A stretch of 64,000 nucleotides of DNA from Nitrosomonas sp. (lineage in GTDB: Bacteria > Pseudomonadota > Gammaproteobacteria > Burkholderiales > Nitrosomonadaceae). Of the stretch, positions 24,136 through 31,236 are shown piece by piece. The translations under genes and the position numbers were made by a program. The DNA lies in NCBI RefSeq assembly GCF_021731985.1, contig NZ_JAKFWH010000006.1:1-64000 (forward strand). The letters run 5' to 3'. The notes beneath the pieces were generated by a model. It was not told the origin of the DNA and made no database searches. It was given only the letters and a program-made list of their open reading frames with translations. Within the stretch, counting starts at the first letter, position 1. Each line of letters starts with the position of its first letter.

Positions 24136-24382
24136 GTTTTGGCCTTTTAATAAAAAGAAAATAATTGCGAAGAAAGAAACTAAGCAACGAAAAGAATTCT
24201 ATTCGTTCGAGCCTACCGAAGATATCACGGCCTATGAGTGTGCTCAATTTTTAGCAGAATTCACGTGGCGCGTATTAAAGGACGGGGACTATATAAGTAG
24301 TCTTCCAATTTCTGCAAGACGACATTTTAAAAAGATTCCGTTGCTAGATGAAGCGCAAACATTAACCAATATTGATGCGTAA
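24134..24382 (+). CDS. Hypothetical phage protein
   Basis: 82 aa from ATG 24134 (MFWPFNKKKIIAKKETKQRKE), ribosome site AAAAGGAAT. The track start 23951 reads antisense through the membrane-protein gene and is rejected. Basic start, then an acidic segment (EPTEDITAYECAQFLAEFTW). No family recognised. Confidence 0.5.
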   Translation: MFWPFNKKKIIAKKETKQRKEFYSFEPTEDITAYECAQFLAEFTWRVLKDGDYISSLPISARRHFKKIPLLDEAQTLTNIDA

Positions 24383-24731
24383 ACAAAGAAATCAATTCTT
24401 TAAGAGCAAAGAACAAATGATTAAGAATTCGTCATGGAATCTCCATAATGATGAGCGCACCGCACCATCCAGAGCACAAAATGCCGTGCGTAGACGGATG
24501 GATGGATTAATTAAAAGCATCATTGCAAATGAGAATCATTTGCAATTAATAAAACAATCGGGTAATATAACAATCTTCCATCTCTCATATTTTTTGGAAA
24601 TACCGCAGCAACCAGCGCGCCTTAGAACGCGTAGTCGGATGGTAGCTTTATTCAAGTTTGTTGCCAATAAACCCAGCACACCTTCCTCCTTAGGTGTGCT
24701 GGGTTTTTCTTTGGGTAACGATAATGCCTAA
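24375..24731 (+). CDS. Doubtful ORF running into a terminator
   Basis: 118 aa from ATG 24375, overlapping the previous stop. Residues 1-50 could be genuine (basic, helical), but the last 35 residues translate the terminator hairpin at 24671-24710 and the frame runs into the replication gene start. It may be a shorter real gene or only an open frame. Confidence 0.25.
   Translation: MRKQRNQFFKSKEQMIKNSSWNLHNDERTAPSRAQNAVRRRMDGLIKSIIANENHLQLIKQSGNITIFHLSYFLEIPQQPARLRTRSRMVALFKFVANKPSTPSSLGVLGFSLGNDNA
24522..24546. promoter_or_regulatory. Perfect 25-bp inverted repeat, candidate protein-binding site
   Basis: ATTGCAAATGA-GAA-TCATTTGCAAT: two 11-bp arms around 3 bases, 200 bp before the O-like gene. 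It differs from the repressor operator, so a different protein would bind it. Confidence 0.5.
24671..24710 (+). terminator. Strong rho-independent terminator before the replication genes
   Basis: ACCCAGCACACC / GGTGTGCTGGGT (12-bp stem, 10-nt loop) followed by TTTTTC. Located 14 bp before the O-like start. With the one at 23751 it makes two barriers on the early rightward transcript. Confidence 0.8.
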
Positions 24732-25527
24732 CCGTTTGCTAAAAGAAGGCATTTGTACGTCAGATGCCATCAATATGCTGTCAAGCGACAGCGAGGTGCT
24801 TTTCTATCGCTTGCTTGTAGTTGCAGATGACTTTGGACGCATGGATGGTCGAGTCCAAATAATAAAAAGCCAGTGTTTCCCTCTCAAAGATTCATTCACT
24901 CCATCAAAAATAGAGAAACTGCTTGTTGAGCTTCAACAAGCAACCTTAATTACATCCTACCAAGTTAACAATAAACCTTTCTTTATCATAAACAAATGGG
25001 AGCAAAGAGTTAGAAGTAAAGAAAAATATCCTGCGCCTCAAGAATCAATTGAGAGCAATAAGAATACATTTGACAGCAATCTGCTGACAGATGACAGCGA
25101 AGCGCAGACATGTGACAGCGATATGCAAACAGATGACCGCCTGGGTTTGGGTTTGGGTAAGGGTAGGGGAATGGGTAAGGGAATAGAAGAAACACACACT
25201 ACCTATCCCTCCCAACAGAGTAGCGATTTATCCCTTTCAGCGAGTGTGTGTATTGCCATAAAAAAAATCGGAATTATCGACATCAACCAATCTCATCCTG
25301 AGTTCATTGAATTGCTAAGGATTGGAGCGACTATAGATGAATTTATGCATGCTGCCAGAACTGCCAAAGACAAGAAGTCTGGATTTGCGTACATGCTTGG
25401 AATCGTCAAGAAACAGCGCGAAAGAGCATTGGAATTAAAAGGAAAATTGTTAATAGGAACGCTACCGGAATTAACGGGAAAAACAGGATCGGATCATGGA
25501 AAGTACCAAACAGTCGAATCGGTTTGA
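24724..25527 (+). CDS. Phage replication protein (lambda O-like position)
   Basis: 267 aa from ATG 24724 (MPNRLLKEGICTSDAINMLS), which avoids the terminator translated by the track start. The N-terminal domain (SEVLFYRLLVVADDFGRMDGRV, CFPLKDSFTPSKIEKLLVEL) is of the type found in phage replication initiators. A linker (residues about 118-155) encodes TGACAG repeats and a Gly/Lys run from a G-rich tract, then a C-terminal DnaT-like helical domain. It overlaps the helicase-loader gene by 32 bp, matching O/P organisation. Initiator role inferred. Confidence 0.7.
   Translation: MPNRLLKEGICTSDAINMLSSDSEVLFYRLLVVADDFGRMDGRVQIIKSQCFPLKDSFTPSKIEKLLVELQQATLITSYQVNNKPFFIINKWEQRVRSKEKYPAPQESIESNKNTFDSNLLTDDSEAQTCDSDMQTDDRLGLGLGKGRGMGKGIEETHTTYPSQQSSDLSLSASVCIAIKKIGIIDINQSHPEFIELLRIGATIDEFMHAARTAKDKKSGFAYMLGIVKKQRERALELKGKLLIGTLPELTGKTGSDHGKYQTVESV
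25071..25181 (+). other. Candidate replication origin inside the O-like gene
   Basis: TGACAG occurs at 25071, 25085, 25092 and 25113 (three as TGACAGC), followed by seven G-runs (GGGTTTGGGTTTGGGTAAGG...GGGTAAGGG, 25143-25181). Iterons plus a strand-biased tract inside the initiator gene linker is the lambda ori layout. Function inferred. Confidence 0.45.
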
Positions 25528-26314
25528 TGAAATGCAAAACATTTCTAATCTTGCAGAAATAGCGATTGGAAACGCAATGGATAAGGCCAAAAAATCTGAA
25601 TTTATCCAAGAATTCGGAATCTGCGATACCCATGGTCAATATCCAGCGAACATGCAGGATACGAACGGTGTTTTACGCAGTTACAGACCTCCCGGATGTC
25701 CGGCGTGTTTAAAGCTGGAAAATGCCGCTAGATTGTTAGGTAAAAGCAACATTCCTAAGCGTTTTTTGAGTTGTGACTTCGATAATTACGAGACTTCAAC
25801 TGATGTTCAGAAAAAGGCGCTTCATCAATGCAAATCATTCGCTGAAAACTTTGCAATTCATCGCAAAAATGGAGCCTGCCTTCTGCTTTGCGGTCGCCCA
25901 GGTACTGGGAAAAATCATCTTGCCACAGCGATAAGCAAAAAATTGTTAAGTGATGGCTTTTCAGTGCTTCGAGTCAAAGCAAGTCAGTACCTTGATGCTT
26001 ACTGGGCAAAGAGTTTTGAAGAGCGCGAAGGTTGGTTGAATGACATAGCCAAGGTCGATTTGATCATGATCGATGAGATAGGCCGCAGCAGCAACGCAAA
26101 AAGCGCACAAGACGCATTTTTCAGACTGATTGATGCGCGATACGAAGCCCAACTACCCACGATGATTGCAACGAATATGAACCGTGACGAATTAATCGAA
26201 GTGCTTGGAGAAGCCACTTATGACCGGTTTCGTCAGGGCGGAAGTACCCGCATTACTTTCGACTGGGAAAGCTACAGACCAAACGCAGCAATGCAAGATT
26301 CTGGTGATATTTGA
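25496..26314 (+). CDS. DnaC-like helicase loader ATPase
   Basis: 272 aa. N-terminal zinc-like region (CDTHGQYPANM...PPGCPACLKLE), then an AAA+ ATPase with Walker A CGRPGTGKNHLATAI, Walker B VDLIMIDEIGRS, sensor I PTMIATNMNRDEL and a C-terminal arginine region (YDRFRQGGSTRITFDWESYR) as in DnaC. It loads the replicative helicase at the phage origin with the O-like protein. Overlaps the previous gene by 32 bp. Confidence 0.87.
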   Translation: MESTKQSNRFDEMQNISNLAEIAIGNAMDKAKKSEFIQEFGICDTHGQYPANMQDTNGVLRSYRPPGCPACLKLENAARLLGKSNIPKRFLSCDFDNYETSTDVQKKALHQCKSFAENFAIHRKNGACLLLCGRPGTGKNHLATAISKKLLSDGFSVLRVKASQYLDAYWAKSFEEREGWLNDIAKVDLIMIDEIGRSSNAKSAQDAFFRLIDARYEAQLPTMIATNMNRDELIEVLGEATYDRFRQGGSTRITFDWESYRPNAAMQDSGDI

Positions 26315-26335
26315 GCATCAAGTTGCTGTTAAGAA

Positions 26336-26551
26336 ATGTCTGTCTTGGATAAGCCTGCAGAAGATAAAACTAAGTACAGAAAACCGACAGTAAAAGAAGG
26401 TGCTGACTTTATCGAAATGTGTATTACCAGAGAGTACAAATTTAGCTGCATAGCTTTTTGGCGAAGATTGTACGGTGATGAACTTGCAGATCAGATCATG
26501 AATGAGTTGAGAGCAAGGAAAAGGAAGGGGAAAAAAGAAAATGACAAATGA
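26336..26551 (+). CDS. Hypothetical early phage protein
   Basis: 71 aa, very basic end (ELRARKRKGKKENDK), with FIEMCITREYKFSCIAFWRRLYG before it. No family recognised. Its stop overlaps the next start. Confidence 0.55.
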   Translation: MSVLDKPAEDKTKYRKPTVKEGADFIEMCITREYKFSCIAFWRRLYGDELADQIMNELRARKRKGKKENDK

Positions 26552-26660
26552 AATTAAGCTAACAAAAACCAGTTTATCGAAAATGGTAATTATGGCCATG
26601 TTTGCGGGAATAACTATTGGTTTTGTGATTGGTCTTGTTTGTGGGTTGATGGGCAAATGA
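26541..26660 (+). CDS. Small membrane protein, not in ORF track
   Basis: 39 aa: MTNEIKLTKTSLSKM then one hydrophobic segment (VIMAMFAGITIGFVIGLVCGLM). Overlaps the previous gene by 11 bp and the next by 4 bp (ATGA). Ribosome site AAGGGGAAAAAAG. Function unknown. Confidence 0.5.
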   Translation: MTNEIKLTKTSLSKMVIMAMFAGITIGFVIGLVCGLMGK

Positions 26661-27007
26661 TTCTCGAAAAAGACGAAAAGATAATTGTCACTGAGCTTAA
26701 ACCGATGAGCGATTGCCCGGTTAGAAAGAAAGTGATGATCGACTGCAATTTTAGCTCATGTCTTGAAATGGGTATCTTGAGTCAAGAGCGTGACAAGGTT
26801 TTTCTGATTCACGGCGGGATGAAAATCGATATTGATGATTGCAATGGGTGGTTGCCATGCTTCTCCTATATTCCAGAATCAAATGAGCCAGACACAAGCC
26901 AGCAGAGGTGCATTGAATGCGGCGCTGTGACAGCAAAAGAAGCTGAGGAAAAATGTATCAGCAATGCTGAAAAAGATTTGTGCCACGGCAATGAGTTGTG
27001 GGGTTGA
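26657..27007 (+). CDS. Cysteine-rich phage protein
   Basis: 116 aa from ATG 26657 (MILEKDEKIIVTELKPMSD). Start MSDCPVRKKVMIDC, and a C-terminal RCIECGAVTAKEAEEKC...LCHG that could bind zinc. No function assigned. Confidence 0.55.
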   Translation: MILEKDEKIIVTELKPMSDCPVRKKVMIDCNFSSCLEMGILSQERDKVFLIHGGMKIDIDDCNGWLPCFSYIPESNEPDTSQQRCIECGAVTAKEAEEKCISNAEKDLCHGNELWG

Positions 27008-27011
27008 TTGT

Positions 27012-27347
27012 ATGTACGATTGGCTAAAAAACCTAAAAACAGGTGATGAAGTTTGCGTTTGCCGGTACTGCGATGAGCGCATTGTTAAAGTAGATCGCGT
27101 CACCAAGACCATGATTGTTGCTGATTGTGGCGAGAGGTTTAGTAAGTTAAATGGTAGGGCGGTTGGTTCTCCTAGTTGATCGAAAACGCATATTGTTGAG
27201 TTAACAAATGAACGAAGAGAAGTAATTGAAAAGAAAGTTATTTGCGACCGGATTCGTCGGTGTACTTTTGAAGCTTTTAGTATTGAAAACCTAAGAGAAA
27301 TTAAAAAGATAATTGATTTAGATAGACAACAGAAGAATAAACAATAA
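27012..27347 (+). pseudogene. Hypothetical phage gene split by an in-frame TGA
   Basis: ATG 27012 opens MYDWLKNLKTGDEVCVCRYCDERIVKV...RFSKLNGRAVGSPS, then TGA at 27177-27179. The same frame continues for 55 codons (SKTHIVELTNERREVIEKKV... to NKQ) with protein-like composition and a stop at 27345-27347. Related small phage proteins, as I recall them, carry a Trp at this place, so TGG to TGA is the simplest explanation. Either a recent nonsense mutation or programmed readthrough. The ORF track lists only the first half. Confidence 0.6.
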
Positions 27348-27361
27348 CAAGGAGTTTTAAA

Positions 27362-27571
27362 GTGAAAGTTAGAGCAAATGTAATGATAACGAAACGTAAA
27401 TTAGAGCAAGTTTTTAAAGATTGGAACGCTACCGCTAAAGCGTCCGAGAATGCGCCAGGTTGGCTATATTTTTTGGCCAAGCATTTCGGTGAAAAGCAGG
27501 AATTCAATACTTGCTACAGCATTCTTGAAGTTCGTCAGTTCTTTGGTGTTCAGTATTTGATCTATAAGTAA
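27362..27571 (+). CDS. Hypothetical early phage protein
   Basis: 69 aa from GTG 27362, with AAGGAG eight bases upstream. Basic and aromatic (TKRKLEQVFKDWNATAKASE, LEVRQFFGVQYLIYK). No family recognised. Confidence 0.55.
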   Translation: MKVRANVMITKRKLEQVFKDWNATAKASENAPGWLYFLAKHFGEKQEFNTCYSILEVRQFFGVQYLIYK

Positions 27572-27574
27572 TAA

Positions 27575-28267
27575 ATGAACCAACAAACCATCAGAAACGC
27601 CACGATCATCAACGTTCACTGCATGAAATACATGCAGACGTTGGCTGATAAGCATTTTGATTTGGCTATTGTTGATCCTCCTTATTTTGATGGTCCGAAC
27701 AGGGCGGGTTATTACGGCAAAGGATATTCAAGCCTTGGTGTGCAACGTGCCAAACACTATGGTGAGTGCAAATCTTGGGAAGTGCCGGATAGAGAATATT
27801 TTATTGAACTGCAGCGCGTGAGCAAAAAACAGATTATCTGGGGTGCAAATCATTTTGCCGGTCTATTTGATTCTAGCTCTCCATGCTGGATTGTGTGGGA
27901 CAAAGTTAATGGAGCAAGCACATTTGCTGATGCTGAATTGGCTTATGCATCATTCGATACTGCTGTGCGTGTATTCAAATATATGTGGAATGGCATGCAC
28001 CAAGGAAGTTTTGGCGGCGATGTTCGCAAAAACGATAAGCGCATTCATCCAACGCAAAAACCGGTGCCGCTTTACGAATGGTTGCTGCTCAATTATGCGA
28101 AACCAGGACAGAAAATACTTGATACGCACCTTGGTTCAGGATCGAGCGCAATAGCTTGTAACAACATGGGTTTTGAAATGGTTGGCTGCGAATTGGATAT
28201 TGATTATTACCATGCGGCATGCGAGCGAGTAGATGAATACGCAAAACAAGAGAGGCTGTTTGCATGA
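27575..28267 (+). CDS. DNA methyltransferase (N6-adenine/N4-cytosine type)
   Basis: 230 aa. Catalytic motif IV is DLAIVDPPYFDGP near residue 30 and the SAM-binding motif I region is ILDTHLGSGSSAIACNNMGF near the C-terminus, so order IV-I (beta class). HPTQKPVPLYEWLL is the usual motif preceding motif I. No cognate restriction enzyme is seen, so it is an orphan phage methyltransferase, probably for protecting or marking phage DNA. Confidence 0.88.
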   Translation: MNQQTIRNATIINVHCMKYMQTLADKHFDLAIVDPPYFDGPNRAGYYGKGYSSLGVQRAKHYGECKSWEVPDREYFIELQRVSKKQIIWGANHFAGLFDSSSPCWIVWDKVNGASTFADAELAYASFDTAVRVFKYMWNGMHQGSFGGDVRKNDKRIHPTQKPVPLYEWLLLNYAKPGQKILDTHLGSGSSAIACNNMGFEMVGCELDIDYYHAACERVDEYAKQERLFA

Positions 28268-28971
28268 GCCAAAACGAAGCCATAGCAGTATCAGGCACCA
28301 GGCGAAGTATGAAAGAGCTTGTGGACGGCACGATCAGAGTTCAGATCGATATTGACCCAGTCTATCGAGAGTTGTTCTTTAAATTGTTTGGGCAAATTGA
28401 TATGCCGGTTGCAATCGCTCCGATGGTAATTAATTCGCCAATTCTATCGCCGGTACATGAAGAGCAGCGGAAACCGGATAAAAAAGAAGCTAATTATCTG
28501 GCTCAAAGCATGCACCGTGATGGCTATTTCCGCAATCCCAAGCTTTGGGATGCCATGGAAGAGAAGGGACTCTATACCCAGGAAATGCACAAAGTGTACG
28601 TTCAATCGCTTCCGTGCTGCGGAATCAAGTTTGCGCCACATATAAAGCCGTGCGATGGCGATGTTGTTATGCACCACGTCAAGACATCGGCGAATTCAGG
28701 GGTAAGAATTAAACCGCTGCACTGGTACGGCGTGCCTTTATGTTGCAAGCACCACATGACTTGGGCGCACGGTTCCCACAAAGGATCTGCCAGCCACGAA
28801 GATCGTCATGATGTCATGTTGCCGCATGCTGTAGGACTCACAGCAGATCGTATAAAGGCAGCATTTAAGGATTCTCTTGGACTTGAAAGCCTGTCAGAAA
28901 TTACGCAGGAAATGCTTGATGATTTTGAGAAATATTTGTTTGGCAGGGTTATTAATAATTACGCGGCATAG
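28264..28971 (+). CDS. HNH-like nuclease (DUF968/YbcO-type candidate)
   Basis: 235 aa. The C-terminal half holds CCGIKFAPHIKPC...VVMHHVKT...VPLCCKHHMTWAHGSH, with paired Cys/His suited to an HNH/zinc nuclease such as phage YbcO. The N-terminal half is of unknown role. It starts within the methyltransferase stop (ATGA), so the two are coupled. Located where lambdoid phages keep recombination nucleases (nin region). Confidence 0.65.
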   Translation: MSQNEAIAVSGTRRSMKELVDGTIRVQIDIDPVYRELFFKLFGQIDMPVAIAPMVINSPILSPVHEEQRKPDKKEANYLAQSMHRDGYFRNPKLWDAMEEKGLYTQEMHKVYVQSLPCCGIKFAPHIKPCDGDVVMHHVKTSANSGVRIKPLHWYGVPLCCKHHMTWAHGSHKGSASHEDRHDVMLPHAVGLTADRIKAAFKDSLGLESLSEITQEMLDDFEKYLFGRVINNYAA

Positions 28972-28981
28972 GGGATCATAA

Positions 28982-29389
28982 ATGACAGATTTCGTTACTG
29001 AAAACACGACACCGGCTAATGCTCCTGCAAAAGAGCCTGTAGAACAAAAAGATCCAGCAAAAGAGTACAGGGCTAAGCTGGTTCAAAAGTTAGTTGAGAA
29101 CGTAAAGCGAGAAAGCGAATTCATGAGGAAATTCCATGAATTATTCGGTGACTATCCGGGGCTTAATAGCGATACCTGCTTATACCGGTTCGTGAATGAC
29201 CTTCTTGCTGACCAAATCAGTATTGTTGCCACCTTGATCGGTGATACCAAGGTCGGTCTTGATTGGTTCCTTTTTGAAAATGAATGCGGTGACAAGGGGT
29301 ACGAGGCCGGTATTGATGAAGGTGAAACAAGGCCAATTAAAACAGTTGAAGATTACCTTTGGTTGGTGGATGTAAGCAAGGAAATTTAA
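28982..29389 (+). CDS. Hypothetical phage protein
   Basis: 135 aa. Disordered start (TENTTPANAPAKEPVEQKD) then a helical body ending ETRPIKTVEDYLWLVDVSKEI. No family recognised. Confidence 0.6.
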   Translation: MTDFVTENTTPANAPAKEPVEQKDPAKEYRAKLVQKLVENVKRESEFMRKFHELFGDYPGLNSDTCLYRFVNDLLADQISIVATLIGDTKVGLDWFLFENECGDKGYEAGIDEGETRPIKTVEDYLWLVDVSKEI

Positions 29390-29403
29390 TTCAGCGAGTA
29401 CAA

Positions 29404-29541
29404 GTGATTGCGTGTGACTTGTTAGTAAGGCTTCAAGAGATGGCGGCATTGGAACCGGGACACAAGCAAGGTTCTGCAATCGTAAAAGATTTGGTTTTAG
29501 TGCTGCCTCCTGTTGGTGAGAGCAATCTGATAAGTAGGTAA
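29404..29541 (+). CDS. Small phage protein
   Basis: 45 aa from GTG 29404 (VIACDLLVRLQEMAALEPGHKQGSAIVKDL). The track start at TTG 29359 overlaps the previous gene. The sequence is protein-like, but the start is uncertain. Confidence 0.45.
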   Translation: MIACDLLVRLQEMAALEPGHKQGSAIVKDLVLVLPPVGESNLISR

Positions 29542-29549
29542 CAAAGGTC

Positions 29550-29618
29550 GCATGGTCGCGCTGCGTGAAAATCGCAGAATAGAGGGAATCTCGTTCGATT
29601 CGAGTCGCTATGCCGCCA
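29550..29618 (+). tRNA. tRNA-like structure, D-arm absent
   Basis: GCATGGT can pair with GCTATGC (29607-29613), the stem-loop CTGCG-TGAAAAT-CGCAG has the 5/7/5 size of an anticodon arm, and CTCG-TTCGATT-CGAG is a T-arm. There is no D-arm, no U33 before the triplet, and no CCA, so it is not a normal tRNA. Second such element in the early region (see 23669). Confidence 0.35.
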
Positions 29619-29641
29619 ACAGTCTATAAATGGAGAGTGAA

Positions 29642-30022
29642 ATGCTGGAATTCAGGGAAACACGATATGTGGAACAGATCAATGTTTGGACAACCTGCAA
29701 TGACCGCAGATGTGTCGGGCAGCTCATAAAAGAAGATGGTGTATGGGGAGTTCAGCATTTAGATTTTAGAGTAACAAGCGCATCATTTCTGCACCAGATA
29801 GCGGCAAAACTGTTTGAATTAAATGGCGGCAATACCCTGCAATTCATAGAGCAAGACGATGGTGTTATCAATGTAATGGATGAGTGCGGCGATGCTGTTG
29901 GTGATCTAGTAAAACATAATGGCAGATTCCATATAAGCTTTTTACATACTAATGACAATGCTGATTATCTGTACCAAATCGCAGACAAGCTGAAACAGTT
30001 GAATAGTGATTTGGATTCATAA
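29642..30022 (+). CDS. Hypothetical protein with internal duplication
   Basis: 126 aa from ATG 29642 (MLEFRETRYVEQ), with GGAG six bases upstream; track start 29630. Two similar units: CVGQLIKEDGVWGV...FLHQIAAKLFELN and AVGDLVKHNGRFHI...YLYQIADKLKQLN. No known family. Confidence 0.55.
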   Translation: MLEFRETRYVEQINVWTTCNDRRCVGQLIKEDGVWGVQHLDFRVTSASFLHQIAAKLFELNGGNTLQFIEQDDGVINVMDECGDAVGDLVKHNGRFHISFLHTNDNADYLYQIADKLKQLNSDLDS

Positions 30023-30026
30023 AAAA

Positions 30027-30521
30027 ATGACCGGATACTCACCCGCATTCAAGAAGGATATTGAGAATCGTATTAAAAACGGCACGCTAAAGGTTGCCGG
30101 CCAAGGTCCTGCGTTAGTCCCAAGTATTAAATCAGTTCTAGCCGCAATCAATCAAGGAAACTCAGGAAGCGAAACAATGCGCAACCTGCAGGCACTTGGT
30201 CGCATGAAAACCGGCAGGATGAATAAAACAGAGATTGCTTATTCGCAATATCTGGAAGGATTAAAAGCGTGCGGTGAGATTGTTTGGTGGAAGTTTGAGG
30301 CTATAAAGCTGCGATTGGCTGATAGCACGTTTTACACGGTAGATTTTTTTGTAATGAAAGCATCCGGTGATCTTGAGGCGCACGAAGTAAAGGGTCATTG
30401 GATGGATGACGCACGGGTGAAAATTAAGGTTGCGGCAGAATCATTTCCTTTCAGATTTATAGCTGTTCAGAAGAAATCCAATAAACAAGGCGGCGGTTGG
30501 AAAATTGAAGTTTTTGAATAA
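30027..30521 (+). CDS. DUF1064-like PD-(D/E)XK endonuclease
   Basis: 164 aa from ATG 30027 (MTGYSPAFKKDIENR). The nuclease core reads MNKTEIAYSQYLEGL (Glu), FYTVDFFVMKASG (Asp), EAHEVKGHW (E-x-K) and DARVKIKVAAESFPFRF. Such small phage nucleases are taken for Holliday-junction or flap resolvases, which suits the position before the packaging genes. Confidence 0.7.
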   Translation: MTGYSPAFKKDIENRIKNGTLKVAGQGPALVPSIKSVLAAINQGNSGSETMRNLQALGRMKTGRMNKTEIAYSQYLEGLKACGEIVWWKFEAIKLRLADSTFYTVDFFVMKASGDLEAHEVKGHWMDDARVKIKVAAESFPFRFIAVQKKSNKQGGGWKIEVFE

Positions 30522-30576
30522 CGGCAATTGCAGTATCACTGAATAAATATCGACAAATACACGAGGTAAATAGTTT

Positions 30577-31230
30577 ATGGTCGAAGAAAAGCCGGTCTTA
30601 GAAGTTCCTAAAGCAAATTCACGTGCAGCACTGGCAAAGAACATGGGCATCAGGCTGCGCGCATCAAGAGAATCAATAGGCATGGCTCAGGGTGAAGCTG
30701 CTAGGCGTTTGGGTTATGCCAATCAGACTAAGCTTGCCAAGATCGAGGGTGGTACAGACACAAATTCAGTTCCGCATTGGATGGTTCTAAGAGCCGCAAG
30801 ACTCTATGACGTATCGATCGATTACATTTATGGCGAATCAGATGACTGGGAAATGAGTGCCAGGGCATTACAAGAGCGCGATATGGCCAAATGGATGATG
30901 GAAGCATGGGAAGCCGGTCGCCAGAAAGATTTGGAAGTTTTGAGGAAGCTTAAAATAAGGATGAATGCTATCAGCGAAACGGTAACCGGACTATTTTCTG
31001 CATCGCAGGATGTGCAAGATGCGTTTAGAAGGTTCATTGAGCTTAATTCAGAAACATTCGATGACATGCGCGGCGGGGCGAAATTGCTTGCATCAGTTGA
31101 CCGATTATTTAATTTAACGGGTACATGTAAGAGAACGGTAACCAGATTCAGCAATCAGTGCGCGGTATCAGGGATAGGTGCTGTTATTGTTTCCCAGGCC
31201 GATAAGCCGGTACAGCGGCAATTGTTGTAA
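30577..31230 (+). CDS. XRE-family transcription regulator
   Basis: 217 aa. HTH: IRLRASRESIGMAQGEAARRLGYANQTKLAKIEGG, followed by RLYDVSIDYIYGESDDWE, a typical XRE pattern, then an unrecognised C-terminal domain. Last early gene before terminase, so a late-gene regulator is plausible. Confidence 0.75.
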   Translation: MVEEKPVLEVPKANSRAALAKNMGIRLRASRESIGMAQGEAARRLGYANQTKLAKIEGGTDTNSVPHWMVLRAARLYDVSIDYIYGESDDWEMSARALQERDMAKWMMEAWEAGRQKDLEVLRKLKIRMNAISETVTGLFSASQDVQDAFRRFIELNSETFDDMRGGAKLLASVDRLFNLTGTCKRTVTRFSNQCAVSGIGAVIVSQADKPVQRQLL

Positions 31231-31236
31231 TCAATC

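Noticed and set aside
25010-25195. Minus-strand ORF rich in Pro/Tyr (FPYPFPYPYPNPNP)
   Set aside because: Antisense of the G-rich tract in the O-like gene; no start context.
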